DNA of 64,000 nt, taken from Halococcus qingdaonensis. Lineage in GTDB: Archaea; Halobacteriota; Halobacteria; Halobacteriales; Halococcaceae. The stretch spans positions 1,116,001 to 1,180,000 of the forward strand of contig NZ_CP101943.1 in the NCBI RefSeq assembly GCF_024508235.1, in the 5' to 3' direction. Made by a program: the position numbers and the translations under genes. A model generated the notes under the pieces. The model was not told the origin of the DNA. It was given only the letters and a program-made list of their open reading frames with translations, and did not search any database. This document shows, piece by piece, positions 43,009 through 52,262 of this stretch (position 1 is its first letter; each line of letters opens with the position of its first letter).

Positions 43009-45036
43009 TCAGTGCCGGAGGCGGCGCGCGGCGAGACCACCGATGCCGGCGAGCGCGGCGAGCACACCGAAGCCCGCCCCGTCACCGCTCGTTTCGGTTC
43101 CGCTTGCGTTGCCCGATCCGTTCGTCCCGTCCGATCCGTTCGTTCCACCCGATCCGCTCGCCGTGCCGTTTCCAGCCGCCGATCGAACGCCCGCCGTCGC
43201 GTTCGCGTCGGTATCGGTCGCATCGGTATCGGCCGTATCGGTTCCCAGTGCGCTCGTGGCGGAACCCGTTGCGTTCGCGGTCGCGTTCGTCCCGTCCGGG
43301 GTCGTCACGGTGCCCGTCGCCTCGGTCGCCGTGATCCGGTTCACCGCGCCGCCGAGCTCGCCGGCGGAGGTCAGCGCGAACAGCTCGCCGTCGGCGTCGC
43401 GGGCGATGGCGATGAGATAGCCCTCGACCGCGCCGCCCTCTGCGCCCGCGACCTGAAGCCGTTCGAGATCCCAGAGCCCGTCGTCGGTAGGGGTGGCCGC
43501 GAACAGCGATCCGCGCGGATCGCCCTCCTTGCTGTAGTCGCCGAAGACGTATTTCCCATCGAGAGCGTCGATCGAGCCGTCGTAGAGATAGCCACCGATG
43601 ACCGAGATGCCGATGGTCTCGCCGTTGCGGGCGTGGGGATACTCGATGACGGGATCGTGGAGCGGCTCGCCACCCCGGACGTCCGGCGGGGTTCGACTCG
43701 GGCAGTTCTTCGGCATGTCGCTCAGGCTCTCGGTGCCGTAGCAGTGGGTGCCCTCGCGGACGTTCCAGCCGTAGTTGCCGCCCTTCACGACGCGATCGAT
43801 CTCCTCGTAGCGGTTCTGGCCGACGTCGGCGACGTAGAGCTCGCCGTCGTTGAAACTCATTCGCCAGGGGTTGCGAAAGCCCCACGCGAAGTGTTCGTCC
43901 AATCCGTCCTTGCCGACGAGCGGGTTGTCGTCGGGGATCGCGTAGGGTTTCTCCCCATCTTGGTTGTCGACGTCGATGCGCAGGATCGATCCGCGGAGGT
44001 TCTCGGTGACGTCCTGGCCGTTGCCGCCGCGATTGCGATCGTACCAATCGCTCGCGTGACCGGGACCCGTGTCCCGTGGGCCGCCACCGTCGCCGTAGGA
44101 AGTATAGAGATAGCCGTCGGGCCCGAACGCGACCGCGCCGCCGTTGTGGACTTTGCGTGGTTCGTCGACTTCGAGCAACACTCGTTCGGAGTCGGGACGC
44201 GCGCTCGTTCCATCCTCGTTCGCCTCGAACTCCGAGAGGATCTCCGTGTGCGAGAACTCGTCGGGTGCGTCGTCGGCCGGCGGGGCGCTGTAGCGCACGT
44301 AGAAGCGCCGGTTCTCCTCGTAGTCGGGATGTGGTGCGAGGCCGAGAAAGCCGCGCTCGCCGGTGATCTCGGCGAGGCGATCGCGCAGATCGAGAAACGG
44401 CTCGTCGCGCAACTGATCGCCCTCGTTGAGCTGGGCGACCCCGTAGAGATCGACGACGACTCGCTGGTCGTCGCCCGGCAGTAGCGCCATGTCGGTCGGT
44501 ACCTGGAAGCCGCCGACGAGCCGTTCGAGGCCGATCGTCGGCCCGGTCGGGATGGCCTGCTCGGTGGTCGCGGCGTCCGTCGTGGCCGACGCTCCGGAGC
44601 CGAAGCGTACGCTCCCGCGCATCGACGACCGGTGTGGCTCGCAGATGTATTCGGCCATCTCCTCGCGGGCGGTGAACTCGATCGTCTGGGTCGCGCCCTG
44701 CTCGCTCATCACCTCGGTCCGTTCGAGGACTGCGTCGTTCTCGTCGACCAGCGCGATGTTGTGGCCCATTCCGTCGAGGTTCGTCCAGGTGATGCGGTAG
44801 TCGACGCCGGCTTCGAGGGCGAGCGTGGGATTTTCTTCGTCGGCGATCGAGTCGGGTGCATGACCCTGCCAGCCGGCGATCTTCCCGCCGAGTTCGATCG
44901 TTCGGGTGCTCTGTGCACGCCCGTGTCCGGCGGTGGCGACGCCCGCGAGCGCGCCGGCCGCCGTCAGCGAGAGAAAGCGTCGTCGGCTGGCGACCGCCCG
45001 ACTTCCGTCGTCCTGTGTGTGCTGTATCGGGTTCAC
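43009..45036 (-). CDS. Secreted cupredoxin/PQQ-type sugar dehydrogenase fusion 3
   Basis: 675 residues from a GTG start. Tat signal RRRFLSLTAAGAL; cupredoxin domain with His92, Cys132, His135 and Met139 (GHNIALVD, YICEPHRSSM); propeller of the soluble aldose dehydrogenase type (FLGLAPHPDY, GYLYTSYGDGGG, GNGQDVTENLRGSILRIDVD); an Asp/Thr/Ala/Asn-rich stalk with many NAT-type segments; and a C-terminal hydrophobic helix ending RRLRH. The end motif reads GAGFGVLAALAG rather than PGF, so processing may differ from the two copies at 15431-19587. It is closest to fusion 1 in the cupredoxin part. Confidence 0.87.
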   Translation of the reverse strand: MNPIQHTQDDGSRAVASRRRFLSLTAAGALAGVATAGHGRAQSTRTIELGGKIAGWQGHAPDSIADEENPTLALEAGVDYRITWTNLDGMGHNIALVDENDAVLERTEVMSEQGATQTIEFTAREEMAEYICEPHRSSMRGSVRFGSGASATTDAATTEQAIPTGPTIGLERLVGGFQVPTDMALLPGDDQRVVVDLYGVAQLNEGDQLRDEPFLDLRDRLAEITGERGFLGLAPHPDYEENRRFYVRYSAPPADDAPDEFSHTEILSEFEANEDGTSARPDSERVLLEVDEPRKVHNGGAVAFGPDGYLYTSYGDGGGPRDTGPGHASDWYDRNRGGNGQDVTENLRGSILRIDVDNQDGEKPYAIPDDNPLVGKDGLDEHFAWGFRNPWRMSFNDGELYVADVGQNRYEEIDRVVKGGNYGWNVREGTHCYGTESLSDMPKNCPSRTPPDVRGGEPLHDPVIEYPHARNGETIGISVIGGYLYDGSIDALDGKYVFGDYSKEGDPRGSLFAATPTDDGLWDLERLQVAGAEGGAVEGYLIAIARDADGELFALTSAGELGGAVNRITATEATGTVTTPDGTNATANATGSATSALGTDTADTDATDTDANATAGVRSAAGNGTASGSGGTNGSDGTNGSGNASGTETSGDGAGFGVLAALAGIGGLAARRLRH

Positions 45037-45109
45037 GTGAGCGTTCGCTCGAAGCGAGTGGTGCTCGGGTCAAAATCGTGACGACTCGCCGGCCATCGAG
45101 ATAGCATGA

Positions 45110-45712
45110 TTACTGGCGAACCGATCCCCATAGATAGAGGACAGCCCGAGCGGATGTGTAGCCAGCAATACTGCCGACTCCCACCGCCAGAAACACGATA
45201 ACGAACACTATCGCTGCAAACGCGAATCCGACAAGCAAGGCCAACAAGACAAGGCCCATTGCCGCTATCACGACCAGAGGAGTCTCGATTGGGCCGCTGA
45301 ATGTGATTACGAGTGCCATCCCGACGGCAGCAATCACGTAAGTGGCAAACGCCATCAACAGTGGGACACCATTGATCCCGCCGACGATCACAACGTCGTC
45401 CCATGTAGAATCCAGTCCCCACTGTCGAGCCCAAACGATTCCGCCGAACGTGACCAACCACGACGGCATTGTCAGAATCAGCATGTGGTATCCGAGCGAC
45501 TTACTCATCGCACTCGTAACAATGCGAGTGAGGTCCGTAAATTCACCCGTGGCTAACGGGAGAACGATATATCCGAGAAACCCGGAGAGAGCGACAATGC
45601 CACCACAAACGAGACTTATCCTCACATCCCGATCCATTTTGCGCTCAGTTAGTGGCATTCGACGTACTTGTACGTTCGTCCCATCCAATTGCGCTCCTGA
45701 TTCACTACTCAC
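45110..45712 (-). CDS. Membrane protein of unknown function, about five helices
   Basis: 200 residues. After a polar N-terminus (about 1-28) there are about five hydrophobic segments, the last ones rich in Val/Ala/Phe (LLALLVGFAFAAIVFVIVFL). No family recognised. Base composition is clearly more AT-rich than its neighbours, with codons such as AAT, ATA and AGA, and the flanking 190 bp upstream are also AT-richer, which suggests recent acquisition or relaxed constraint. Start set at the ATG at 45712; later ATGs (MPLTERKMDRDV) are possible. Confidence 0.62.
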   Translation of the reverse strand: MSSESGAQLDGTNVQVRRMPLTERKMDRDVRISLVCGGIVALSGFLGYIVLPLATGEFTDLTRIVTSAMSKSLGYHMLILTMPSWLVTFGGIVWARQWGLDSTWDDVVIVGGINGVPLLMAFATYVIAAVGMALVITFSGPIETPLVVIAAMGLVLLALLVGFAFAAIVFVIVFLAVGVGSIAGYTSARAVLYLWGSVRQ

Positions 45713-45901
45713 GTCAATTTAGATCAGCGATGATTGTTCAGATGTGATATACCTCAGTAGCCAAGCAAGCAGTGTTTTACATCGCAGATCTGCTATCCGC
45801 AAAAATCGGTCGTCACTTCCTTGCTGGGATAGTTCCCACTCATCACACCGGTCACGTCCAATTCCGATTGTTTCAACAGAGCCACGGAAAGGGAGAGTGG
45901 C

Positions 45902-47380
45902 TCAGTCGCCGTTCAGCCGTTTGCGGATCGCATCGGCAATATCCGTGTTGTCGACGGTGCCGTCGAAGAACTCGGCGTTCGGGCCGGTGGCGAAGGTCGG
46001 GACGTTCTCGGCGGTGTGACCGGTCGACGTCCAGCCGAGCCGTATCCGGTGGTTGAGGATCTCGGCGACCGGTGTGTTGTACGCGCGCAGTTCGTCGAGT
46101 TCGGTGTCGAGCAGTTCGACACCCATCTGCTCGGTCATGATCGAGGCGACCTCGTCGCGCGATTCCGCCTCCTCGATCTGTGGGACGACCGTGGCCGTGC
46201 TCGCGTTCATCCCGTCGAGCACGTCGAAGTTCACGTCGTACGGCCCCCCAGTACCGAGCGAGAGACCGCCCGTCTCGTGGTCGGCGGTCGTGATGACCGA
46301 CGTCTCGCCGTGGGAGTCGTCGGCGTAATCGAGCAGCCGACCGATCACGTCGTCGGCTTCGAGCTGTTCGTGAGCGACGACCGGGTAGTTCGAGTGGCCC
46401 GCGTGGTCGATGCGGCCGGATTCGACCAGCAGGAAGAACCCCTTTCGCCCGCCGCGGGCTTCGAGCAGTTCGATCGCCGTCTCGGCCATCGCGCCGAGTC
46501 CCGGCTGGGTCGAGTCGTCGTTGTCCTGCCGATCGAGCGTGTAGCTCAGGTGGTCGGACTCGCTGAACAGGCCGAGTGCTGGCGCGCTGTCGAGCGAATC
46601 GAGTTCGCTCGCGGTCGTGACGTAGTTGTAGCCGTTGCGTTTGGCCTCGGCGACCAGGTTCGCGCTGTCGTTCTCGCGGCCATCGGGCAGGAAGTACGAG
46701 CGCGCGCCGCCGAAGAGCACGTCGACGCCGCTATCGCGGACGTACTGTTTGGCGATCTTCTCCTCCTCGTCGCGGGACGGGACGTGGCTGGCGAACGATG
46801 CTGGTGTCGCGTGCGTCATCCGCGCCGTCGTTACCAGCCCGACGGCGTAGCCCATGTCGCGGGCCTGCTCCAGTACCGTCTGCTTGGGGACGAATTCGCC
46901 CGCGTCGTTCTCGACGCCAGCGATCGCACCATTGTAGGTCTTGTGGCCGGTCGATATCGCGGTCGCCGTCGCCGCCGAATCGGCGACGAATTCCTCGGGA
47001 TCGTCCGGATACGTCATCGCCGAGCCGTGCGCGTCGTGGCGATCGACGTTGTAGGTCACGTCGGCAGTGTTGAGTGGGAACTTCTCGGAGTTCTTCCGAT
47101 AGGCCTTCAGATATCGACCCAGATCGAGCTGTGCGCGACCCTGACCGTCGCCAACGAACAGAATGACGTTCGTCGGCCCGTCGTCTCCCCCGCTATCGTC
47201 GTCCTCGTCGGTACCATCAGTATCGTTCGCGTTCGCTTGCTCGGTCCCCTGGAATCCGAGCGCCGCCATGCCGGCCGCCGCACTCGATCCCTTGAGGAAC
47301 GTTCGGCGCGTCGTGTTCGGGCCGTCATCGGCATCGTCGTCGGTGCTACTCGCCCGTTCCGTCGATGGTCTCTCCGACAT
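45902..47380 (-). CDS. Secreted PhoA-type alkaline phosphatase
   Basis: 492 residues. Tat signal (NTTRRTFLKGSSAAAG, about 27-50), an Asp/Gly-rich linker, then the alkaline phosphatase domain: first metal Asp in VILFVGDGQG, nucleophile Ser in VADSAATATAISTGH, metal ligands in VESGRIDHAGHSN and ITTADHETGG, and a late His in TSTGHTAENVP. It releases phosphate from organic esters outside the cell. ATG at 47380 preferred over one five codons upstream. A TATA box and a palindrome lie just upstream, which fits phosphate-controlled expression. Confidence 0.93.
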   Translation of the reverse strand: MSERPSTERASSTDDDADDGPNTTRRTFLKGSSAAAGMAALGFQGTEQANANDTDGTDEDDDSGGDDGPTNVILFVGDGQGRAQLDLGRYLKAYRKNSEKFPLNTADVTYNVDRHDAHGSAMTYPDDPEEFVADSAATATAISTGHKTYNGAIAGVENDAGEFVPKQTVLEQARDMGYAVGLVTTARMTHATPASFASHVPSRDEEEKIAKQYVRDSGVDVLFGGARSYFLPDGRENDSANLVAEAKRNGYNYVTTASELDSLDSAPALGLFSESDHLSYTLDRQDNDDSTQPGLGAMAETAIELLEARGGRKGFFLLVESGRIDHAGHSNYPVVAHEQLEADDVIGRLLDYADDSHGETSVITTADHETGGLSLGTGGPYDVNFDVLDGMNASTATVVPQIEEAESRDEVASIMTEQMGVELLDTELDELRAYNTPVAEILNHRIRLGWTSTGHTAENVPTFATGPNAEFFDGTVDNTDIADAIRKRLNGD

Positions 47381-47404
47381 CGGACAAATCCCCATCCACC
47401 GGCA

Positions 47405-47446
47405 TCATAAAACTTGTTACATGTGTCAAAATTCAACATGGTGTTG
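47405..47446 (-). promoter_or_regulatory. Promoter region of the alkaline phosphatase gene
   Basis: The minus strand has AGTTTTATGA (TATA box, 47405-47414) about 27 bp before the ATG. Further upstream is a palindrome CAACA-TGG-TGTTG (47434-47446), a candidate regulator site. Confidence 0.5.
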
Positions 47447-47518
47447 TAGGGGATTACCATGTAGACATTCCAATAGGGGCCGCTCGGATGGCACCGATTT
47501 ATGCGAGCCGCGTTCGAC

Positions 47519-48559
47519 TCAGCGTTCGCTGTCGGGGATCACGACGACCTTGCCGAACCCCTCGCGATCTTCGAGCATTCCGTGGGCACGGGTGGCCTCG
47601 CTCATCGGCAGCGTCTCGCGGATTCGGGGTTCAAAGGTGCCGTCCCAGACCAGCGAGAGCACGTCGTCGACCTCGCCGAGGGTGGCCATCGTCGATCCCA
47701 GGATGTCGATCTGTTTCCAGAAGACGCGGTTGATGTTCGTCTCGGCCTTCGGGCCGGTGGTCGCCCCGCAGGTGACGAGCCGACCACCCTTGGCGAGACA
47801 CTTCGTCGAGTCGTCCCACGTCTCCGGGCCGACGTAGTCGACGACGACGTCGACACCACGCCCGTCGGTGAGCTCGCGCATCTCGCTCGCGAAGTCGTTC
47901 TCGGCGTAGTTGATCGTGTGATCGGCCCCGCACTCCTCGGCGTATTCCAGTTTCTCGTCGGTGCTCGCGGTCGCGTAGACCTCCGCACCGGCGTAGTCGG
48001 CGATCTGAACCGCCGCCTGGCCCACTCCCCCGGAAGCGCCGAGCACCAGGATTGATTCGCCGGCCTTGATGTCGGCGCGGGTCATCAGCATGCGCCACGC
48101 GGTCTGGAAGGTCAGCGGCGCGGCCGCCGCCGTCACCCAATCGATGTCGTCGGGAACGTGGACGAGGTTCGCGGCGGGAACGGCCGCCTGCTCGGCGTGG
48201 ACCCCACGAACGTGCTCGCCGATGAGGTGGTAGCTCTCACAGAGCGAGTGTTCGCCGTGGCGGCAGAACTCGCACTCGCCACAGGAGACGCCGGCGGTGA
48301 CGGCGACGCGATCGCCGACCTCGACGCGCGTGACGTCCTCGCCGACGTCGGTGACGACACCGGCGGCGTCGCTGCCAGGGATATGTGGCATCTCCAGGTC
48401 GACGCCCGGCAGTCCGCGGCGCGTGAAGACGTCGAGGTGGTTCAACGCGCCGGCTTTCACGTCGACGAGCGCTTCGTCCTTCCCGGGTTCGGGATCGGGG
48501 AAGTCGCCGTACTCGATGACGTCGCGGTCGCCGTGCTCGGTGAACTGGACTGCCTGCAT
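47519..48559 (-). CDS. Zinc-type alcohol dehydrogenase/quinone oxidoreductase family (MDR)
   Basis: 346 residues. Structural-zinc cysteines in GVSCGECEFCRHGEHSLCE (near 90-108), catalytic-type region PGSDAAGVVTDVG, and NAD(P)-binding motif LVLGASGGVGQAAVQ near 175. The mix of quinone-reductase-like N-terminus and zinc loop is common in haloarchaea; the substrate is unknown. ATG at 48559 giving MQAVQFTEHGD. It sits downstream of the DUF4010 gene on the same strand (71 bp gap). Confidence 0.88.
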   Translation of the reverse strand: MQAVQFTEHGDRDVIEYGDFPDPEPGKDEALVDVKAGALNHLDVFTRRGLPGVDLEMPHIPGSDAAGVVTDVGEDVTRVEVGDRVAVTAGVSCGECEFCRHGEHSLCESYHLIGEHVRGVHAEQAAVPAANLVHVPDDIDWVTAAAAPLTFQTAWRMLMTRADIKAGESILVLGASGGVGQAAVQIADYAGAEVYATASTDEKLEYAEECGADHTINYAENDFASEMRELTDGRGVDVVVDYVGPETWDDSTKCLAKGGRLVTCGATTGPKAETNINRVFWKQIDILGSTMATLGEVDDVLSLVWDGTFEPRIRETLPMSEATRAHGMLEDREGFGKVVVIPDSER

Positions 48560-48630
48560 GTCACCGGATGGCAGCGACGCGCGCATAGCGGTTTCGGTCG
48601 TTGATGACAGATCGTTCGGGTCGCCATTGT

Positions 48631-49893
48631 TCACAGCGTCACGAGAACCGCCACCGCGAGCGAACCGGCCAAGAGAACGGCGCTCCAGAACGCGACTCGG
48701 GAGGCGAACGACCGACTCGGCCCGGCGGCGGTCAGCGCGGCCTTGACGACGATGCTCGACGCGGTGGCGAGCAGGACGGCGATGACGGCCGTCTCGCCGG
48801 CCAGGCTCCCGGTGCGATAGAGCGAGACGGTCGATGCGGTCGCGCCCGCACTGGAGACGAGCCCCGATAGCACGGCGGTCACGTAGAAGCCCACCTCGCC
48901 GAACTCCGACTGGGCGATGCCGCCGGCCAGAATGATGACGGCGAACATCGCGCCGAAGGCGAGCACGTTGCGTAGCGAGAACGGGCTGTCAAGTTCCATC
49001 TCCACCGGTGTATTCCAGTCGGCAGTGATGGCGGCGATGGCGACGCTCCCGACGACGACCACGACGAGCGGGACGAGCGCGCCCACGAGCACGTCCGGGA
49101 ACGTGAACGCGAGCACGATGGCGAGGTTGCGCAGCGCCATCGCGGCGTCGGCGAGCAGGACGGCCGCTACCGCGTAGGAGGTCGCCGCGGGTCGCTGGCG
49201 CACCGAATCGAGCATCGTCCCCACCACCGCCGTCGAGGAGGCCAGCCCGCCGAAAAAGCCCGTGACGGCGATGCCCCGACCGCCATACGTCCGCACGATG
49301 GCGTAGTTGACGATGCCGATGGCGGCGACCGCGACCACCATCAGCCAGACGACGCGTGGTTCGAGTTCGACCGCCAGCGGGCCGGAGCCGAGCGTGACGT
49401 CGCCGGTCGGGAGCAGCGGGTAGATGACGAACGCGAGGATGGCGAACTCGGTCGTCGAGCGGAGCTCCTCGCGCGAGAGCGCGCCGGCGAACGTGTGGAG
49501 TTCGCGTTTGAGCACGAGCAACAGCGAGGAGAGCACGGCGACGGTGATGCTCTCGATGACGAAGCCGGCGGCGGTCAGCGCGCCGACGCCGTAGGCGACC
49601 AGCATCGACACCGAAGTGGTGAGCGAGAGGCCGAGATCCTCGTCGCGCAGCCCCTGGATCGCCAGAACGGTTCCTTGAACGATGACGAGCACGCCGCCGA
49701 CCGCCAGCAGTCCGTCGCGCCCCAGCGTGGTGAAGACGGCCCCAAGCAGGCTAATGAGTGAGAACGTCCGGATGCCCGCGGGCTTGTCAGACCACTCGCG
49801 TTCGAGCCCCAAGAACAGCCCGAGCGCGCCCGCGAGCGCGATCCTGATGACGGGGCCGTCGAGCGGGACGGCCAACTGGACGACGGGGCTCAC
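48631..49893 (-). CDS. MgtC/SapB plus DUF4010 membrane protein
   Basis: 420 residues, about 12 membrane helices. The N-terminal part (about 12-140; RIALAGALGLFLGLEREWSD, GIRTFSLISLLGAVF) matches the MgtC/SapB domain, the rest DUF4010 (GFFGGLASSTAVVGTMLD, LSGLVSSAGATASTVSLY). Members have been linked to Mg or phosphate stress, but the activity is unknown. GTG start at 49893. Confidence 0.85.
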   Translation of the reverse strand: MSPVVQLAVPLDGPVIRIALAGALGLFLGLEREWSDKPAGIRTFSLISLLGAVFTTLGRDGLLAVGGVLVIVQGTVLAIQGLRDEDLGLSLTTSVSMLVAYGVGALTAAGFVIESITVAVLSSLLLVLKRELHTFAGALSREELRSTTEFAILAFVIYPLLPTGDVTLGSGPLAVELEPRVVWLMVVAVAAIGIVNYAIVRTYGGRGIAVTGFFGGLASSTAVVGTMLDSVRQRPAATSYAVAAVLLADAAMALRNLAIVLAFTFPDVLVGALVPLVVVVVGSVAIAAITADWNTPVEMELDSPFSLRNVLAFGAMFAVIILAGGIAQSEFGEVGFYVTAVLSGLVSSAGATASTVSLYRTGSLAGETAVIAVLLATASSIVVKAALTAAGPSRSFASRVAFWSAVLLAGSLAVAVLVTL

Positions 49894-49986
49894 GCTTCGG
49901 GGTTCTCCCGCTCACGTATAAACGTCCGTCGTCCTCGCTCGGGCGATCCGCCCGACTATCACCGACCGTTGCCGTCGGTCGCCAAC

Positions 49987-50015
49987 TTTATAATCTGGTA
50001 GTATAACTAGATTAT
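49987..50015 (+). promoter_or_regulatory. thiC promoter with overlapping palindrome
   Basis: TATA box TTTATAAT (49987-49994) about 27 bp before the ATG at 50018. A palindrome spans it: ATAATC (49990-49995) pairs with GATTAT (50010-50015), and TAGT (49999-50002) with ACTA (50006-50009). A protein bound here would block both the TATA box and the transcription start, so this is a likely repressor site. There is no room for a leader riboswitch. Confidence 0.55.
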
Positions 50016-50017
50016 CG

Positions 50018-51463
50018 ATGGCGCAGACACAGCTCCAGTCCGCCCGCGAGGGTATCGTCACGCCGGCGATCGAGCGCGTCGCCGAGCGCGAGAACCGCGA
50101 CCCCGAGTTCGTCCGCGAGCAGGTCGCCGCGGGCGAGGCGGTGATCCCCACGAACCACGCCCACGAAGGGCTCGACCCGATGATCATCGGTCGCGAGTTC
50201 GCGACGAAGGTCAACGCCAACATCGGCAACAGCGAGACGACGAGCGACCGGACCGAGGAGCTCCGCAAGCTCCACGCGGCGGTCCACTACGGCGCGGACA
50301 CCGTGATGGATCTGAGCACCGGCGACGAACTCGACACGATCCGCGAGGCGAACGTCGAGCACTCGCCCGTGCCGATCGGGACGGTCCCGATCTACGAGGC
50401 GGTCAAGCGCGCCGAGAGCCCCGAGGAGATCACTCACGAGCTCCTGCTCGACGTGATCGAAAAGCAGGCCGAACAGGGCGTCGACTACATGACAATCCAC
50501 GCTGGCGTCCTGATGGAACACCTCCCGCTGACCGACGGCCGGGTGACGGGGATCGTCTCGCGTGGCGGCTCGATCCTCGCCCAGTGGATGGAGGAGAACG
50601 CGATGCAGAATCCCCTCTACACCGAATTCGAGGCGATCTGCGAGATTTTCGCCGAGCACGACGTCACCGTCAGCCTGGGCGACGGGCTCCGACCCGGAAG
50701 CCTCGCGGACGCGAGCGACGAGGCCCAGTTTGCCGAGTTGGACACGCTCGGCGAGCTCACCCGAACCGCGTGGGATCACGGCGTCCAGGTGATGGTCGAG
50801 GGACCAGGCCACGTGCCGATGGACCAGATCAAGGGCAACGTCGAGCGCCAGCAAGAGGTCTGTGACGGCGCGCCGTTCTACGTGCTCGGGCCGCTCGTGA
50901 CCGACATCGCGCCGGGCTACGACCACATCACGAGTGCGATCGGCGCGACCGAGGCCGCCCGCGCGGGCGCGGCGATGCTCTGCTACGTCACACCGAAGGA
51001 GCATCTCGGGCTGCCCGATGCAGAGGACGTCCGTGAGGGGCTCGCGGCCTACCGGATCGCGGCCCACGCCGGCGACGTGGCGAACGGGCTGCCCGGCGCG
51101 CGCGACTGGGACGACGCGCTCTCGCAGGCCAGATACGATTTCGACTGGCGCGAGCAGTTCGACCTCGCGCTCGATCCCGACCGCGCCCGGGACTCGCACG
51201 ACCAGACCCTGCCGGGTGACAACTACAAGGAAGCGCGCTTCTGCTCGATGTGCGGCGTCGAATTCTGCTCGATGCGGATCGATCAGGACGCCCGCGACGC
51301 CGACGGCGAGATGGACGCGCTCGATACGGGCGTCGATCTCGATGCCTCGCCCGCAGCGGCGGTCAATCTTCCTCCAGTTGGTACCCACGACACGAGCGCC
51401 ATCCCCGAACTCCCCGAGATCGACGGGGCGGTCCACGGCGAGGGCGAACCCGCCGACGACTGA
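50018..51463 (+). CDS. thiC: Phosphomethylpyrimidine synthase ThiC
   Basis: 481 residues. Radical SAM enzyme converting aminoimidazole ribotide to the thiamine pyrimidine. The iron-sulfur motif CX2CX4C is Cys409, Cys412 and Cys417 (CSMCGVEFC). Also [33 protein letters not shown] and [15 protein letters not shown]. Length is that of the shorter archaeal/bacterial type. A ThiBPQ-like importer is encoded elsewhere in the window. Confidence 0.96.
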   Translation: MAQTQLQSAREGIVTPAIERVAERENRDPEFVREQVAAGEAVIPTNHAHEGLDPMIIGREFATKVNANIGNSETTSDRTEELRKLHAAVHYGADTVMDLSTGDELDTIREANVEHSPVPIGTVPIYEAVKRAESPEEITHELLLDVIEKQAEQGVDYMTIHAGVLMEHLPLTDGRVTGIVSRGGSILAQWMEENAMQNPLYTEFEAICEIFAEHDVTVSLGDGLRPGSLADASDEAQFAELDTLGELTRTAWDHGVQVMVEGPGHVPMDQIKGNVERQQEVCDGAPFYVLGPLVTDIAPGYDHITSAIGATEAARAGAAMLCYVTPKEHLGLPDAEDVREGLAAYRIAAHAGDVANGLPGARDWDDALSQARYDFDWREQFDLALDPDRARDSHDQTLPGDNYKEARFCSMCGVEFCSMRIDQDARDADGEMDALDTGVDLDASPAAAVNLPPVGTHDTSAIPELPEIDGAVHGEGEPADD

Positions 51464-51533
51464 CCTCTCTTTTCGCTCCATTCTCGCGGTGTGTGGGCTG
51501 TCCGTTTGCGGTGGGATCGAGCAGTTCGACGGG

Positions 51534-51540
51534 GTATAAG
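51534..51540 (+). promoter_or_regulatory. TATA box of the adenosyltransferase gene
   Basis: GTATAAG, about 27 bp before the ATG at 51564. Confidence 0.5.
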
Positions 51541-51563
51541 TCGCTGCCGGGCGCACGGTCGGT

Positions 51564-52097
51564 ATGACGATCTACACGGGTCGTGGCGACGAAGGTCAGA
51601 CCGATCTCCGGACGATGGATCGGGTCTCGAAGGCGAACTCCCGGATCGAAGCCTACGGTACTGTGGATGAAGTGAACGCCACGGTGGGGCGGGTCCGCCC
51701 GACGGGTCACGAGGACGTCGACGAGCAGCTCCGCGCGATCCAGAACCACCTCCACGTCGTGCAGGCCGACCTCGCCAACCCCGAGCCCGACGCGGACGAC
51801 CCGCGGATGACCCACGAGCGCGTCGAGCAGCTGGAGGAGTGGATGGACGCCCACGACGAGGAGCTCGACCCCCTCCAGTCGTTCATCCTTCCGGGGGGTG
51901 GCGACAGCGGTGCGCGCCTCCATCACGCCAGAGCTGTCTGTCGGCGGGCCGAACGTCGCGCGGTCGCGCTCGCGAGTGAGGAGGCAATCAACGAGCAGAC
52001 CGTGACCTACCTGAATCGGCTCTCCGATGCGCTGTTCACCCTCGCGCGCGTGGTGAACCAGCGCGATGGGGTGAGCGAGGAAGCGCCCGACTACTGA
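51564..52097 (+). CDS. Cob(I)alamin adenosyltransferase, PduO type
   Basis: 177 residues. Trimeric PduO-type enzyme that makes adenosylcobalamin. Seen: IYTGRGDEGQTDL at the N-terminus (ATP site), RIEAYGTVDEVNA, and RAVCRRAERRAVAL with YLNRLSDALFTLAR near the C-terminus. The gene has its own TATA box, so it is separate from thiC. The tRNA-Val gene follows 40 bp downstream. Confidence 0.94.
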   Translation: MTIYTGRGDEGQTDLRTMDRVSKANSRIEAYGTVDEVNATVGRVRPTGHEDVDEQLRAIQNHLHVVQADLANPEPDADDPRMTHERVEQLEEWMDAHDEELDPLQSFILPGGGDSGARLHHARAVCRRAERRAVALASEEAINEQTVTYLNRLSDALFTLARVVNQRDGVSEEAPDY

Positions 52098-52137
52098 AGG
52101 CAACGTTTATCTTTCGCGGTCGGAAATCGTGGGCACG

Positions 52138-52212
52138 GGGTCGGTGATCTAGGCCGGTTATGATACCTCCTTCACACGGAGGAAGTCGGCGGTTCAAATC
52201 CGCCCCGACCCA
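52138..52212 (+). tRNA. tRNA-Val(CAC)
   Basis: Cloverleaf read by eye: acceptor stem GGGTCGG/CCGACCC, anticodon stem CCTCC/GGAGG around loop TTCACAC (anticodon CAC), T-arm GGCGG-TTCAAAT-CCGCC, discriminator A. No intron. CCA is not encoded. A hairpin and T-run begin one base after the 3' end. Confidence 0.95.
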
Positions 52213-52262
52213 CTTTTGCGCCGCAACGCCGTGAGCGAAGTGAACGGCCAGCGTCGCAAAAG
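52213..52262 (+). terminator. Hairpin directly behind tRNA-Val
   Basis: CTTTTGCG (52213-52220) and CGCAAAAG (52255-52262) form an 8-bp inverted repeat, with GCCGT/ACGGC pairing inside. It starts one base after the tRNA and could act in 3' processing or termination, or be part of an element boundary. Confidence 0.45.

Noticed and set aside
49894-50017. TPP riboswitch upstream of thiC
   Set aside because: The TATA box lies only about 27 bp before the ATG, so the mRNA has no leader to hold one.
50012-51556. 514-codon open frame antisense to thiC
   Set aside because: A shadow of the conserved ThiC frame, with no family features.
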